From Siphonodentalium dalli (lineage: Eukaryota > Mollusca > Scaphopoda > Gadilida > Siphonodentaliidae), in the NCBI GenBank assembly GCA_032622095.1, contig CP136068.1, positions 156,017,151 to 156,081,150 of the forward strand: a DNA stretch of 64,000 nucleotides, given 5' to 3'. Below the pieces are notes generated by a model that saw only the letters and a list, made by a program, of their open reading frames with translations, ran no database searches and was not told the origin of the DNA. A program made the position numbers and the translations under genes. Below, in pieces: positions 19,848 through 31,010 of the stretch (positions are counted from its first letter, which is position 1; each line of letters starts with the position of its first letter).

Positions 19848-21854
19848 TTAAATGTAGCTACGATCCAGATAACATTGATGCATTTTGATGAATGAGACGA
19901 CTCTGTCTGGCACCAAGCCGACAAACAGCACCCGACTATCTGCGACCGCTCGAGCAGATAAACATTGCAAGCTGAGTAACCCCAAATCTTCATCTATTTC
20001 ATCTGGAAGCAAATCCACAAAAGTCTTGCCGTCTTTGTTTCTGATGTCACGATGAGGTTGTGTATCAAGAAGAGTGTCTATAACCAGTTTGTATTCCCAA
20101 AAAGGACTAACATAATCACTAATATTAGCATAATACTTAATACGATGAGCAGCATCATATGATTCATATCCTTGGGAAGCAGCAGTCATGAGGCACGAAT
20201 TACCATTGTAATCTCTATAATTAACATCAAATCCACATTCAAGAAGGAATGATGTTAGGCGGTTATTAGGAATGTATAACTCATTTAAGCTTTCCAGGAT
20301 ATGGCTAAGATGCATATAGCTGATTTTTTTATCCAAAGCAAAATGTAGAATACTCCGTCCATCGTTATCGACTGGATTCATTCTAGCAACCTCACTGTAG
20401 AACACTTTTAATTCTTCAGTTTCTTCACTCGATAAAGAGAACAGCTGGCTCTCATCAATTTCAAACGCACAGTCAATATGCAGAAAAACATTAATAAACA
20501 GGACGGCAAAGGATAATATCTGATGGCGCTGTGACTTAAGGTGTTCAAAAAGATTGTTACCAGGCATCGTTGCATTTACTAAAGTTCTCAGAAAACTCAT
20601 CAGATACTGAAACGAGCCGTGAAGGTTATTGACCAATAATTTATCAAAGAGCCGGCTGGTCTTGTCTTCTAAAAATTCCACAGTTTTGCTTGCCAGATGT
20701 GGATAATTGTAAGACAGAGAGAGAGCATGATCAAGCAATTTCTCCTCATGTTGTGCCTCAGTCCTATTATGAACTTGATATCCGAGGGGCCTACCCAAGG
20801 TGCTAACATACAATAGATTATCCTCACCGAGAACTCGTTCATAAATGAGAAGAGACTGTGCAAACAAAGGTTTCTGTTTGGATAGAACTTCCCCCAATTC
20901 TTCCATGGTTTGTGGTTCTCGCTCATAAGAGAACACTTCGTATTTTTTATCAGGCAGTATTTTGTGTGTTGGCTGATCCGGATTTCGAAATCTTATTTTC
21001 ATTGCTCGTTCCCACAACTTTACAGTGAATTGGTTTGGTTCTACCGCGTCCCCCTCAATCTGTGATTGTGCACCTAGAAGTTCTAACGCATCGGCAATGT
21101 CTCCATCGGTTTGTTTTGTATGCAGTATGAGATACTCAACCATGATTTCATTCCCAATAAAGGCAGCGTACTTGAGAACATTATTCTGAAATCCATCTTG
21201 ATGATACTCAGCTCCGTGTGACAATAGAATTTCAACACATTCTATTGTTTGTTCTTCTATATATTGTTTTTCTAGATCTATGGCGTAATGAAGTGCTGTA
21301 AAGCCTATAGCATCCCGAACATTCACATCAGCACCGTTTTCTAATAAAAACTGTATTATTTTCTTATGTTTTGAAAATAACATCAGGCAGCTTATTTTCT
21401 TAACATCCCCAAAACATCGGCTCATCATAGCATTAACATCAGCACCTCTGTCTATGAGAACTTTCATAATAATCAGTGCAGTATCCAAAGTTGCAGGCCG
21501 ACGAAGATCATCATCAAACGGGTCACACACTGACATAAGAGGAGATATGAATTCACCACGTGAATCTGTAATTGCATTGACATCTACACCTCCGTCCATG
21601 ATAATTTTCATAATAACCAGGCGTGTTTGCAAAGACAGGTCTGGCGTTGATATTGGGTCACATGCTATTATGAAAGGAGACTTCATAGAAGTCATATTCC
21701 TTTTACCACACTGACGTTTGTCCACATTAAGATCTACACCAGAATCTATCAAGGTTTTCACTTCATTCACATTGCCTTCTTTAATTGCCTGAAAAAGAAG
21801 GCGTTTTTTTTCTCTTGGATCTACAAATTTTCTGTCATTATGGTCTGCATCCAT
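19848..21854 (-). CDS. FEM1-like ankyrin-repeat protein, copy B (intact, 668 aa)
   Basis: FEM1 proteins are substrate receptors of CUL2-Elongin B/C ubiquitin ligases that recognise C-terminal degrons; the nematode founder acts in sex determination. Seen here: N-terminal ankyrin repeats at about residues 16-247 (SGVDLNV, GGVDVNA, RGADVNAM, NGADVNVRD, then GFTALHYAI). A helical TPR-like middle follows (ADALELLGAQ 254-263, KLWERAMKIRFR 279-290, LLIYERVLGEDN 335-346, LLDHALSLSYNYPHLA 373-388). C-terminal ankyrins are at 497-616 (DGRSILHFALDK, LLECGFDVNYRDYNG). The LSLQCLSARAV box at 627-637 suits the Elongin BC (VHL-type) box. The length fits FEM1A-C (about 620-670 aa). The single exon is consistent with an intronless FEM1 or a retrocopy. 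The start has a strong context (AAAACATGG). No AATAAA was seen within 200 bp downstream; TATAAA follows the stop closely. Confidence 0.93.
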   Translation of the reverse strand: MDADHNDRKFVDPREKKRLLFQAIKEGNVNEVKTLIDSGVDLNVDKRQCGKRNMTSMKSPFIIACDPISTPDLSLQTRLVIMKIIMDGGVDVNAITDSRGEFISPLMSVCDPFDDDLRRPATLDTALIIMKVLIDRGADVNAMMSRCFGDVKKISCLMLFSKHKKIIQFLLENGADVNVRDAIGFTALHYAIDLEKQYIEEQTIECVEILLSHGAEYHQDGFQNNVLKYAAFIGNEIMVEYLILHTKQTDGDIADALELLGAQSQIEGDAVEPNQFTVKLWERAMKIRFRNPDQPTHKILPDKKYEVFSYEREPQTMEELGEVLSKQKPLFAQSLLIYERVLGEDNLLYVSTLGRPLGYQVHNRTEAQHEEKLLDHALSLSYNYPHLASKTVEFLEDKTSRLFDKLLVNNLHGSFQYLMSFLRTLVNATMPGNNLFEHLKSQRHQILSFAVLFINVFLHIDCAFEIDESQLFSLSSEETEELKVFYSEVARMNPVDNDGRSILHFALDKKISYMHLSHILESLNELYIPNNRLTSFLLECGFDVNYRDYNGNSCLMTAASQGYESYDAAHRIKYYANISDYVSPFWEYKLVIDTLLDTQPHRDIRNKDGKTFVDLLPDEIDEDLGLLSLQCLSARAVADSRVLFVGLVPDRVVSFIKMHQCYLDRSYI

Positions 21855-22440
21855 GTTTTGAGTTGGAACTGCTCCAGTAATCTATAGCAACTCACTTGTA
21901 TGACACCAACATCCAATCACAGGTACTTCCACACAGATCACAGATGCCTTGTATGAATGTAGCACCTCTTCGTCAGTTTAATGATACTGGAAAATAAAAA
22001 CAAAATGTAAGGCCAATATAAAAAAAAAATGCTTGGTTTGCATCTCCTCCCGACCATATTTTTGATGTGAACATTATTTTTTCCATACAATTAAAAAAAA
22101 AACAATGCATTGTACAAAATATGAAGTGTGAATATTGGTTGTATGGAGGGGATCCAACATCATGCATAATGCTTATGGGGGTCGTTTTCTATTTTTAGTC
22201 CCCTCCTCAAATTTGTTTATATTTGGATATCCTTTATGAAAACTTTTTTATCATGGCTAAGCCTTCAAATTACATTTCAAATAGTGTTGTAATGATTAGT
22301 CGACTAATCAATGTCAACAGCTCCCAATGTGGATTCTGTATTTTGCCAAACATTGTACATACTTCCCAGAGTTAATAAGAGTTAAATGACTATAATGTAG
22401 GTACATGGCAGTGGCGCATGTTTATATAGCACTTTCCGCA
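21855..22440. promoter_or_regulatory. Conserved 5' flank of FEM1-like copy B
   Basis: This is near-identical to the flank of copy A for about 170 bp, then patchily similar to about 22465. It includes the empty TA site (22398-22399) for the MITE inserted in block A. No TATA box was identified. Shared upstream sequence means that any promoter was duplicated with the gene. Confidence 0.35.
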
Positions 22441-22517
22441 GATGTGACAGTTTTAAAAATGCAACAAATGAGAGAAATTGTGCTTTTTAAATAAAAAGCA
22501 TGTCATATAATAAACCT

Positions 22518-22681
22518 GTTATCGCTGCAGTGAATTGATCTGGGCTTCGCATCACGTCTCGATGAAGAGGTCAGATCGCTGGATCAAACTAGACGCCTGC
22601 GGCGGTTCGTTTGATCCAGCGATCTGACCTCTTCAACTCGACGTGATACTTCGCCCCAGGTCAATTCACTGCAGCGATAAC
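22518..22681. repeat. Fold-back MITE, GTTATCGCTGCAG ends
   Basis: This 164-bp inverted repeat runs from GTTATCGCTGCAGTGAATTG to its reverse complement. Inner arms carry GAAGAGGTCAGATCGCTGGA. The apex is GC-rich (GACGCCTGCGGCGG). It is present only in block B. No clear TSD was read. Confidence 0.8.
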
Positions 22682-23101
22682 ATGTATTTATCACTAACAC
22701 CTTTAATAAATGTAAAGCAGCCATTCCCGCTATGGTATTTGTATGCAAAGTTATCTTTATCTGTAACTTGGAACAAAAGCCGATGTACCGGTAATACGAA
22801 ATTTACCTACAAATAAGTGTCGGGAAAACTGAAATAAGATGTATTTTCACAAATCATTTAAAATTTCACGCGATTAGAAACTTTTTATTTTTGTTTTATT
22901 ACACTCCTATGCGCGATTTCCATTGAAACGCTGTTAATTAAAAATGATAATGTCACTAGTGAATTATGTCATTTCTCGTGACGTCATTGACGTTACGTCG
23001 CTTACTGATCTAGACTGAATTTTCTATGGTTAATCTTTCTCCACATCGGAAGTTTCATGCATTAATTATGTGTGTTTTATTCATATTTGGCGAACCAAAT
23101 T

Positions 23102-23303
23102 GATGCAGGAGTGTAATAAATAGAGTAATCAATTAGTTCCCAGAATTACATTAAATAATTCACTCGAGGCGAGAGACGTATAGGTAAAATAAACTCGTGC
23201 GCTAAAGCGCACTCATTTATTACCAACGTCTCTCGCCCCCAGTGAATTATTTAATGTAATTCTCGGAACCAATTGATTACTCTATTTATTACACTCCTGC
23301 ATC
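23102..23303. repeat. Fold-back MITE, GATGCAGGAGTGTAATAAAT ends
   Basis: A 202-bp inverted repeat has arms running GATGCAGGAGTGTAATAAAT, AGAGTAATCAATT and CAGAATTACATTAAATAATT, then GCGAGAGACGT; the apex is GTGCGCTAAAGCGCAC. It is block-B specific and lies within the replaced segment 22466-23345. Confidence 0.8.
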
Positions 23304-23463
23304 TACTTTCTTTCGGGCCAGACTTTAAAATTGGTGTCGCCTTAATAGCATGCGAAAAAAATTCTGTTTTACAATTTATTTTATACCTGTTGTGTTGATC
23401 TCTCGCTTTCAACATTTGTGAACATAATCATTACATAAGTTATTTTGTCAATTGAATCAATTA

Positions 23464-23652
23464 CAATAATGCTCTAAATAATCGACCCCTTAACAGCAGA
23501 ATTATGGGTAACATTTCAGGATTTAGTCGGAAATATGGCTTGTTGCCGAGAGCTTTCCAATGAATGGCAACAAGCTTTATTTTCGATTAAATCCTGAAAA
23601 GTTTCCCATAATTCTGCTGTGGTTAAAGAGTCGATTAATTAGAGCATTACTG
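23464..23652. mobile_element. CAGTAATG MITE
   Basis: Ends are CAATAATGCTC and GAGCATTACTG, with TA on both sides. The left arm is shortened around the apex (TTGTTGCCGAGAGCTTTCC). Arms are otherwise typical of the family. Confidence 0.8.
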
Positions 23653-24429
23653 TATTGTCCTTTGAACAGTGCTAGTAACGGGCGACTAGCCACTTCGACT
23701 TTTGGGATTTGACTTTTCGATTCCAGAATCTCAGATTCGTTACAGCACTAATATCAATGACCCCATTCTTCAGTCTATTTTGATCAAATATGACAATCTA
23801 AATCACCTTGTACTATTTAATATAGGATACTCAGCTATCAAGGAATAAAATTTAAAAATAAAATTTGACCTCCCGCCATTTTTCTGAAAATGTTGTATGT
23901 AAATCTAGGAATTTATTTATATTGGCCAAACCAATCATAAGGAAGTGGTGAAAATGGAGAAAATTCCAACAATGAAGGTGTCAAGGACACTGTAGCTCAA
24001 CTTAGAAAGGGATTAATTTGGCATATACTATGTATTAAAGGGGGATAAGAATGAGGAATATCAACAAGTTGTACCGTGATTGTATTAATGTCAATGTTTC
24101 AGGTTTCTTATGATTTATTTAGTAAAATGATAGCTCTTGTGAAGCAAAGTATTTTCTCATGGGAATCTAACGTATTTCTCATCATATTTTTAATATACAA
24201 ATTAGCGAGATCTCAATAGAAAGATTCTGAAGAGATTATCTGAAAATCTTGTGAGAAAAACAATCTCGAGAAATAATTTTTGCATAAAATAATTGTCAAG
24301 AGAAAAATTTCTCGGGAGGAGAAAATCTTGCGAGAAAAATAACTTGCGCTAAAAGAATCTCGCGAGAATTATCTGAGATTTGTTTTTATTTAAAAAAAAA
24401 TGTGCAGTACCTAATTAATGAGATAACTA

Positions 24430-24647
24430 CAGTAATGTCCTAAATAATCGACCCCTAAACCACAGCAGAATTAAGGGTAACTTTTCAGGATTTAGTCGGA
24501 AATATGGCTTGTTGCCATTCATCGGAAAGCTCTCAGCGAAAACTTTCCGATGAATGGCAACAAGCCATATTTCCGACTAAATCCTGAAAAGTTACTGTAC
24601 CCATAATTCTGCTGTGGTTAGGGTGTCTATTATTTAGAGCATTACTG
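24430..24647. mobile_element. CAGTAATG MITE, full length
   Basis: 218 bp between TA dinucleotides. The hairpin includes CATTCATCGGAAAGCTCTC and its partner. The right arm has a four-base TGTA insertion (AAAGTTACTGTACCCATAAT). This is the intact counterpart of the half copy at 11220-11311. Confidence 0.85.
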
Positions 24648-25068
24648 TACATGCAACTTTGCAATCTAAAATAAAATCTTGAGCATTCAGAAAGAGTAGA
24701 AAATGGTTAAATTCCTCAGCAGATTTGATAAAAGTACAAGTTGAAAAAAGACATCAAATATAGGTTAATTATGTTTGTTCTCATTGTGTTAACTGGACAC
24801 TGGACATAGAAGGGCAATGTCACAGCCACTATATAAAAAAAACACAAATATGATAGGATGAAAATCTGTAGTAATCTTAAAATAACTATTGTCCAGCCAA
24901 ATAATATCTCTTTATTTAACTATTTCTGATTCTTTTTCTGATATGGTTGAACATTAATGAATCTCTTTGTTTGCACATGTATATTAAATTATATAGTCAT
25001 ATCATGATCTAAAAGGAGACACTTTGTATCTGCATGACTACATCGTCATAGTCACTAAGACTTTTTAA

Positions 25069-25451
25069 CCCTTTACCCAACAGAACGGCCCTGTGCCAAT
25101 GCATTCTCTTATATATGCGAGTCGACCATAGGTCGCCTCGCATATATAAGAGAATGCATTGGCTTAACACATTAAAAATTATAAAATTGTTAAAGAATGT
25201 AAGAAAAAATGGTAAAAAAAAAGATTTTTTTAGGCCAATGCATTCTCTTATATATGCGAGGCGACCTATGGTCGACTCGCATATATAAGAGAATGCATTG
25301 GCACAGGGCATAACTGTAACCATCACAATGTGGTCAATGAGCCGGTTCCAATGATATCCATATTTGTATGGTTTTATTGAGACAGACCCAAGATAATTTA
25401 GGCTGTTGCAGCTTTATTTGGCCGTTTTTGGCCGGTTTGTTGGGTAAAGGG
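25069..25451. mobile_element. TTAA element, CCCTTTACCCAACAG ends
   Basis: This 383-bp copy has ends and twin-palindrome core as at 14465 and 16691. The left flank is TTAA (25065-25068); the right flank has changed to TTTTGA. The spacer between the two palindromes is a little shorter. Confidence 0.85.
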
Positions 25452-25946
25452 TTTTGAACAATCAGCCAATGTATTCTTCAGGAAGAGCACATCATGATTG
25501 CACCAATTTCAGAGGTCTGCTGCTCTGATGTGAAGAAATATTTAACTGCCCCTGAATATTTAGTGATCTTTCTGTCCGTCTCCTGAAAAATAAATCATTA
25601 ATTAGAATTAATATCAATGATTATCATCAGCATGCATGATACCAAAGTATTTTACATAACTTCATGGGAGTAAATAACTTCATGTCAGATAGTACATACA
25701 TTTATAGTCTAATCTAGAGTTAAATTTAGGCCAAACAATATAAGATATTTGATTCTCAGGCAATTTTTTGTGAAATCAATGCGGGCGCGCAGGTTTCATT
25801 GTAATATTTTGTTTTGCCCATAGGTTATTATACCATCCCAGGGCCAGAAAATGTAGGATATGAATTATTTTAATCTGATATAAAGAATGACAAATTATGA
25901 CATTATACTACCCGTTCACCATATAGGGATTATGTAGAATGATATA
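25452..25946. other. AT-rich sequence, nothing recognised
   Basis: No ORF of note, tandem repeat or fold-back was recognised between the TTAA element and the next MITE. Confidence 0.4.
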
Positions 25947-26182
25947 CAGTAATACCCTAATTAATCAACTCCTTTAACCACAGCAGAATTATGGGTAACT
26001 TTTCAGGATTTAGTCGGAAATATGGCTTGTTGCCATTCATCGGAAAGCTCTCGGTGAGAGCTTTCCAATGAATGGTGAGAGCTTTCCGATGAATGGCAAC
26101 AAGCCATATTTCCGACTAAATCCTGAAAAGTTACTCATAATTCTGCTGTGGTTAAAGGAGTCGATTAATTAGGGCATTACTG
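25947..26182. mobile_element. CAGTAATG MITE with duplicated apex
   Basis: The ends CAGTAATACCCTAATTAATC and GGGCATTACTG lie within TA. The apex holds an extra GTGAGAGCTTTCC-AATGAATG segment, a local duplication of the hairpin tip that makes this the longest copy (236 bp). Confidence 0.85.
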
Positions 26183-26882
26183 TATACATGTATATTGACA
26201 TTATTTTAATATCGGCACTACAATTTTCAACAACATGCAGACTTGCATATCTGATTAATATAGAAATACAGAACGTAAATAAAGTCGAAACGAAAAGATA
26301 AAGTGACATTCCAAACTTTCATAGAAAGTCTTGATTCACTTATTCTGCTAAATACTTAAGAGACTATATGTACCTCAATCAATGGATGATAGACAATAAA
26401 ACTTCAAATAACCATCATAAACATGGCTAATAAACATGTACACCACTTGTCAAAATGTGTTCGTACCTTCGAACACAATAGTGTAGCAAGGGGGGACCTC
26501 TATCTTGCAGGGTTACTTTCTTACTGTGCAAAGGTCTCCAAGGTTAGGTTGGCGGACAACATTTAATATCCAACTTCCTGCTTTTATCAAAATATTTCAA
26601 CACATTTGACCAATAAACTTGGGCGACAATATACCTGATAGTTATCATTGCCTACGGTCTATTGTTGATTACCCACACATACACAGTTGTATTTAGCTCC
26701 TATTCGATATTGGAAACAACTGATTTCCGTAGGATAGTTTCCTATTTTCGTCTTACCGGTTTACAAATACAGCGAAATCCAAATTCAAAATAAAATCGTC
26801 CCACAAGCAGCCACAAGGGCCATTTTTATTATGCGGCGATGCATGAGAATCAAAACTCTTTTTTTGCGGCCTGCATCATATT
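26183..26882. other. Low-complexity unique sequence, no gene
   Basis: There is no long ORF and no repeat structure recognised. Confidence 0.4.
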
Positions 26883-27333
26883 TGTGACCCGCCATATCAA
26901 ATCCAGTCGTAAGTCGGGATTTGTTTACCCTGTGCCAATGCATTCTCTTATATATGCAAGTCGACCATAGGTCGCCTCACATATATAAGAGAATGCATTG
27001 GCCTAACAATTTTTTATCATTTTTTTTAAAAATAAATGTTTCTTAAAATGTTTAGGACATAAAATAAAAAAACATCCATTACCCTGCAGGGAGCCCCACA
27101 CATATATAGAAGCATATAGAAGAGTGTCGTCTGCTCATGTTTGTCTGGGGCTCTGTATGGGTGAAATTATAAAATTGTTAAAGAATACAAGACAAAATTA
27201 TTAAAATTGTTAGGCCAATGCATTCTCTTATATATGCGAGGCGACCTATGGTCGACTCGCATATATAAGAGAATGCATTGGCACAGGGTAAAAAAATCCC
27301 GACTTACGACTGGATTTGATATGGCGGGTCACA
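26883..27333. mobile_element. Long-TIR element, TGTGACCCGCC ends, twin-palindrome core
   Basis: Ends of about 50 bp are inverted repeats (TGTGACCCGCCATATCAAAT, then CCAGTCG and AAGTCGGGATTTG). Inside are two core palindromes in opposite orientation. Between them lies an insert with CCCTGCAGGGAGCCCCACAC and GTGTCGTCTGCTCATG. The same element in reverse orientation is at 36134-36572. The termini are unrelated to the CCCTTT families although the core is the same. Confidence 0.8.
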
Positions 27334-27447
27334 TTTGTCTAGTAAAACCTTTCTAAACTGAACACCCTTTGGACCAGCCCATCTGTCGAGTTAAGAGAGG
27401 TTTTATAATATCCTGAATCATATTTGTGTACCAATCTACAGATAGTA

Positions 27448-27610
27448 CAGTAATGCCCTAATTAATCGACTCCATAACCACAGCAGAATTATGGGTAATT
27501 TTCAGGAGAGCTTTCCGATGAATGGCAACAATCCATATTTCCGACTAAATCCTGAAAAATTACCCATAATTCTGCTGTAGTTATGGAGTCGATTAATTGG
27601 GGTATTACTG
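27448..27610. mobile_element. CAGTAATG MITE with shortened left arm
   Basis: CAGTAATGCCCTAATTAATC to GGTATTACTG between TA flanks. The left arm jumps from TTTTCAGG straight to AGAGCTTTCC, a deletion of about 50 bp of hairpin stem. Confidence 0.8.
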
Positions 27611-27708
27611 TACATTCTTGCATCAGGTTATTTAAAAATAATTTAATCATAAGCTGTCAATCCACATAATACTATAAAACCATTAGTTGTCACACATTTA
27701 GCCATTAA

Positions 27709-28185
27709 CCCTTTCAGTGCCAAGTCCGATTTTTGTATCAACCCATATACCCTGTGCCAATGCATTCTCTTATATATGCGAGTCGACCATAGGTCGCCTC
27801 GCATATATAAGAGAATGCATTGGCCTAACATTTTTTCATCAATTGTTATTATTTTTTACAATTTTAATAATTTTTTCTTATATTCTACTCTCTTTCAGTG
27901 CCAGACTTATTTTGTAAGTTTAGTGACAGGGAATCTTACGTTTTTCATGGGCATCAAAATTATTACTATGAATACTTGGTGATAGTTTGAGTTATAACAT
28001 GCCCCTAAGGTTTTAACCAGTTTGTTTTTAAATTCGCTATAGCATGCTTAAGCATACCAAAAAAAAATTCAACCCAAAAAAAAAAAATTCTTTTAATTTT
28101 TTTTTTATTTAAAAAAAAAAATTTAGGGCCGATTTTACCGACCGTAAATTAGGGCCGATGAGATCGGCCACTGGCACTGAAAGGG
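27709..28185. mobile_element. TTAA element, CCCTTTCAGTGCCA ends, twin-palindrome remnant
   Basis: TTAA at 27705 and 28186 encloses CCCTTTCAGTGCCAAGTCCG and TGGCACTGAAAGGG. One core palindrome is intact at about 27754-27826. The right side carries a second internal copy of the outer motif (CTTTCAGTGCCAGACTTATT) and long A and T runs. Relatives are at 41891-42311 and 47584-48031. Confidence 0.85.
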
Positions 28186-28194
28186 TTAAATCAT

Positions 28195-28301
28195 AAGAAA
28201 TAACTCTTGTTTCGATTAAGTTATGAGTTATAACCAAAAAGTTTAAAGATAAATTTAAGATTATAACTGCATAACCTTAATCGAAACAAGAGTTATTTCT
28301 T
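28195..28301. repeat. Small fold-back, AAGAAATAACTCTTG ends
   Basis: A 107-bp inverted repeat: AAGAAATAACTCTTGTTTCG and TCGATTAAG pair with their complements at the right. It starts just outside the preceding TTAA element. Only one copy was seen. Confidence 0.7.
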
Positions 28302-28380
28302 AAATATGAGAATTAAAGATAACATAATCTCAGTGGGTTTTGACCAGGTCTATGGGGTTCGGTTACTACCAGTACATGTA

Positions 28381-28593
28381 CAGTAATGCCCTAATTAATC
28401 AATTCCATAACCACAGCAGAATTATGGGTAACTTTTCAGGATTTAGTCGGAAATATCGCTTGTTGCCATTCATCGGAAAGCTCGCCCCGAGAGCTTTCAG
28501 ATGAATGGCAACAAGCCATATTTCCAACAAAATCCTGAAAAGTTACCCATAATTCTGCTGTGGTTAATGGGTCGATTATTTAGAGCATTACTG
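28381..28593. mobile_element. CAGTAATG MITE, full length
   Basis: 213 bp between TA flanks, with standard arms and a GGAAAGCTCGCCCCGAGAGC apex. Three copies of this family occur within 2.7 kb here. Confidence 0.85.
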
Positions 28594-29417
28594 TATAACA
28601 CTGCCGTCAACAGTCAACCGAAATAAGTTCAAACAAATTTATTCAACCTATTTAAATGTTAAGAGTATTATTGGCACCCACTCCACATTCAGCAGAGATT
28701 CTCATCACCATGCATGTGACCTATGATTTATAGAAATTGCTCCAATTTTGATAGCATCACTGATACTAATTGAATATAGACATTTTAAAGCAACTGCAAC
28801 TGAAAGTGAATGAATTATGTTATAAATTTTACTGATATTAGTCAATAAAATAATGTCAAACTATAATTTATCGAAAAGTTTCCATGTTTTACCACTATTT
28901 GTTGTATTTGGAAATGTGAGTCTCAGCCATGGCTTTCTGTAAATTTAATTTGCAGCAATCAGTGTATTAATGATGTTGAAACATGCTCCACTGTTTAACA
29001 TTAATGACAGCAATTGGCCTAAGATTATTGAATTCTTGGAAATGTCCATCAAATCAGAACTCATCTGCATTGCAGTTGAGGATTCCTGTAGCTAAAATTA
29101 TAAAATATACCTGAAACTCAAGTTCAATACTGTCGTCGCACATGCCACGTTTTTTCCGTCACCTGTCGGCCACATAGTCTTTCTCGCCAATACTTTTGAT
29201 ACGGAAAGTTAGGCTTGTATTTGCCGTTATATCCTGACAGCTGATATTTTTGCATATATTGTTTCCCTCGTATCAAAGAATGACTCTTTTGAGTGAGTTT
29301 GTTTTGGACAATTTCCTTTTTATATTGATTGATTTATGTTATATTTAGACGCTTCCATTATTTAAAAATATTTTAGATACCAAACATTTCTTTTTATATT
29401 GATTGATGCTCCCATTA
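28594..29417. other. Non-coding sequence, nothing recognised
   Basis: No gene was recognised. A TTTAAAAATATTTT..GATACCAAAC word near 29358-29388 recurs just beyond the right end of the next element (30643-30668). Confidence 0.35.
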
Positions 29418-30638
29418 GGCCATTAAAAATTAAAGTCTGGGTTCACGTGCAATTATGTCTAAATTTTTGATGAGGGAGGGAGGCTTTTTATATTTATTAT
29501 TTATTTTAAATTCTTCAAAACATACCTCAAATTCGAATAATCTTTTTTCATGATTCCAGGTAATACAACTTGTCTCTGTGTAATCACATGTATAGCTTAA
29601 TACTTGGGAATATTCTGACACCTCTGTTGCCCCAATTCCCAAAGCATGGATCTAAATGGCTATTGAGGAAAGGCATAGCATGAGTTTTGTCTGGTTCTAT
29701 TCATGATAGGGTGAGGGATATGGTTTATAAAGTCCGAACCGCTCAATGTCACCCACCAAATATCAGAACTGTACAATGAACCACACATGTAGAGAAACAC
29801 ACACCACTCAAATTACAAAAACTTCTGACAATTGAATTAGGAATTCTGAGAAAACTGATTCAAATGTAGCAGTACCATAAATTGCTCTGCATGTATTTAA
29901 TTACTGCAATGCCCATGAATATCCACCATCCGGAACAATTCTCAGTGACACTGAAGTTATTTTTCTAGTGTTCCACAAGAATCCTATATACCGGTTTATA
30001 CCATTATACTTTTGTACTGATGGCTGCTGATGTGGGTACATGTCTGTGCATGTGGTGTCAAAGTGACAGTTCTGATAAATTGGTTGAATTCATTGGGAAT
30101 AACATCAAGAAGAAGAAAGTATTTGTGAATAACTTCATTTTTATTTTTTAATTAACAAAAAGATAACTGGTATCCCACAATTGCTATCAAAACATGTCTT
30201 TCAAATCGTTCTGAATTTTCGCGATTTCGCCAAAATAAGATTTATTGCATTTTATTGTCTCATAAAGTTCACCAACAGATGTTCCTTCGGTTTATCCTCC
30301 ATATACACTCCACTGCAGGATAACTGTGATCCCTGAGGTAATGCACACAGAAAACTAACTCATTTTCCCATTTTAATTAGTCCAAAATTGCGGAAAAATA
30401 GACAAACGATAATCTCAACCATGTGCTTTGTCAACGGAAGTAAATATAACCAGTGCTCTTAGAAATATGACCGGTCCCCGGTGCTCTTAAAAATGTGACC
30501 GGTGATGCAAAAATAAGTCCCTATGACTAGTGTATGGAGGGGAAAAAAAATTTGAGATTGCGATAAATAGTTTTGATGCGGCTGACTTTTAGTGATGCGG
30601 GCGGGGCCTGTGAACCCAGACTTCAATTTTTAATGGCC
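29418..30638. mobile_element. Harbinger-like element, GGCCATTAAAAATT ends, TSD TTA
   Basis: The 1221-bp element has about 30-bp inverted ends (GGCCATTAAAAATT, then AAGTCTGGGTTCAC) and TTA on both sides (29415-29417, 30639-30641). No transposase was found. A minus-strand ORF (29430-29642) starts MGIGATEVSEYSQVLSYTCD and meets a textbook donor GAG then GTATGT after FEFE, so one short exon of an unrecognised protein may be present. This is the second of three elements in the window with GGCC-type ends and TWA targets. Confidence 0.75.
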
Positions 30639-30716
30639 TTATTTAAAAATATTTTCGATACCAAACCAGGGTCCATTTTACGGACCGCACATTTGGCCTA
30701 GCTCAACCGCTGATAT

Positions 30717-31010
30717 TACCCACCTTCGTTGGCTGAAGCTGGTTGGAGATTGCACCATATTGCAAGGGCTGCAAAAGAACGATATGGGGTCCTAAATATA
30801 ACAATTCAAAACCATAAGTTGCAGACCTATGTTCACTGTCCAGATGTAAGAGATCCTGAAAGAAAGAAAGGAGTAATGTCGAAGAAATACAAAGTTCAAC
30901 ACACTGACTTTCCCAGCGAAATGGGAGTTGGCTGGTTGAAAAATCAGTGCATGGACAGGGAGCAAATTACTTTTGAAATTATAACCTCACATCGACATGA
31001 TTAGATAGCA
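30717..31010. repeat. Repeat R1 fragment with open frame
   Basis: From CACCTTCGTTGGCTGAAGC to GGACAGGGAGC the sequence matches parts of units at 43340-43500, 46760-46900, 48070-48240 and 49390-49440. Here it is open for 91 codons (30729-31004, start MAEAGWRLHHIARAAKERYG, later PERKKGVMSKKYKVQHTDF). Whether it is an exon is unclear; the other copies carry stops. Its words GCGAAATGGGAGTTGGCTGG seed the minisatellite at 49420-49695. Confidence 0.5.

Larger units (their letters stand above)
15020..24840. repeat. Segmental duplication, block B
   Basis: This is the direct second copy of block A, starting near GATGTTAGCCCACACGGCAT. It carries the intact FEM1-like gene. It differs from A by insertions at 15789-16641, 16691-17081 and 17689-19610 and by a replaced or extra segment at about 22466-23345. 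The orientation and order match A, with the blocks' starts about 13.4 kb apart. Confidence 0.85.
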
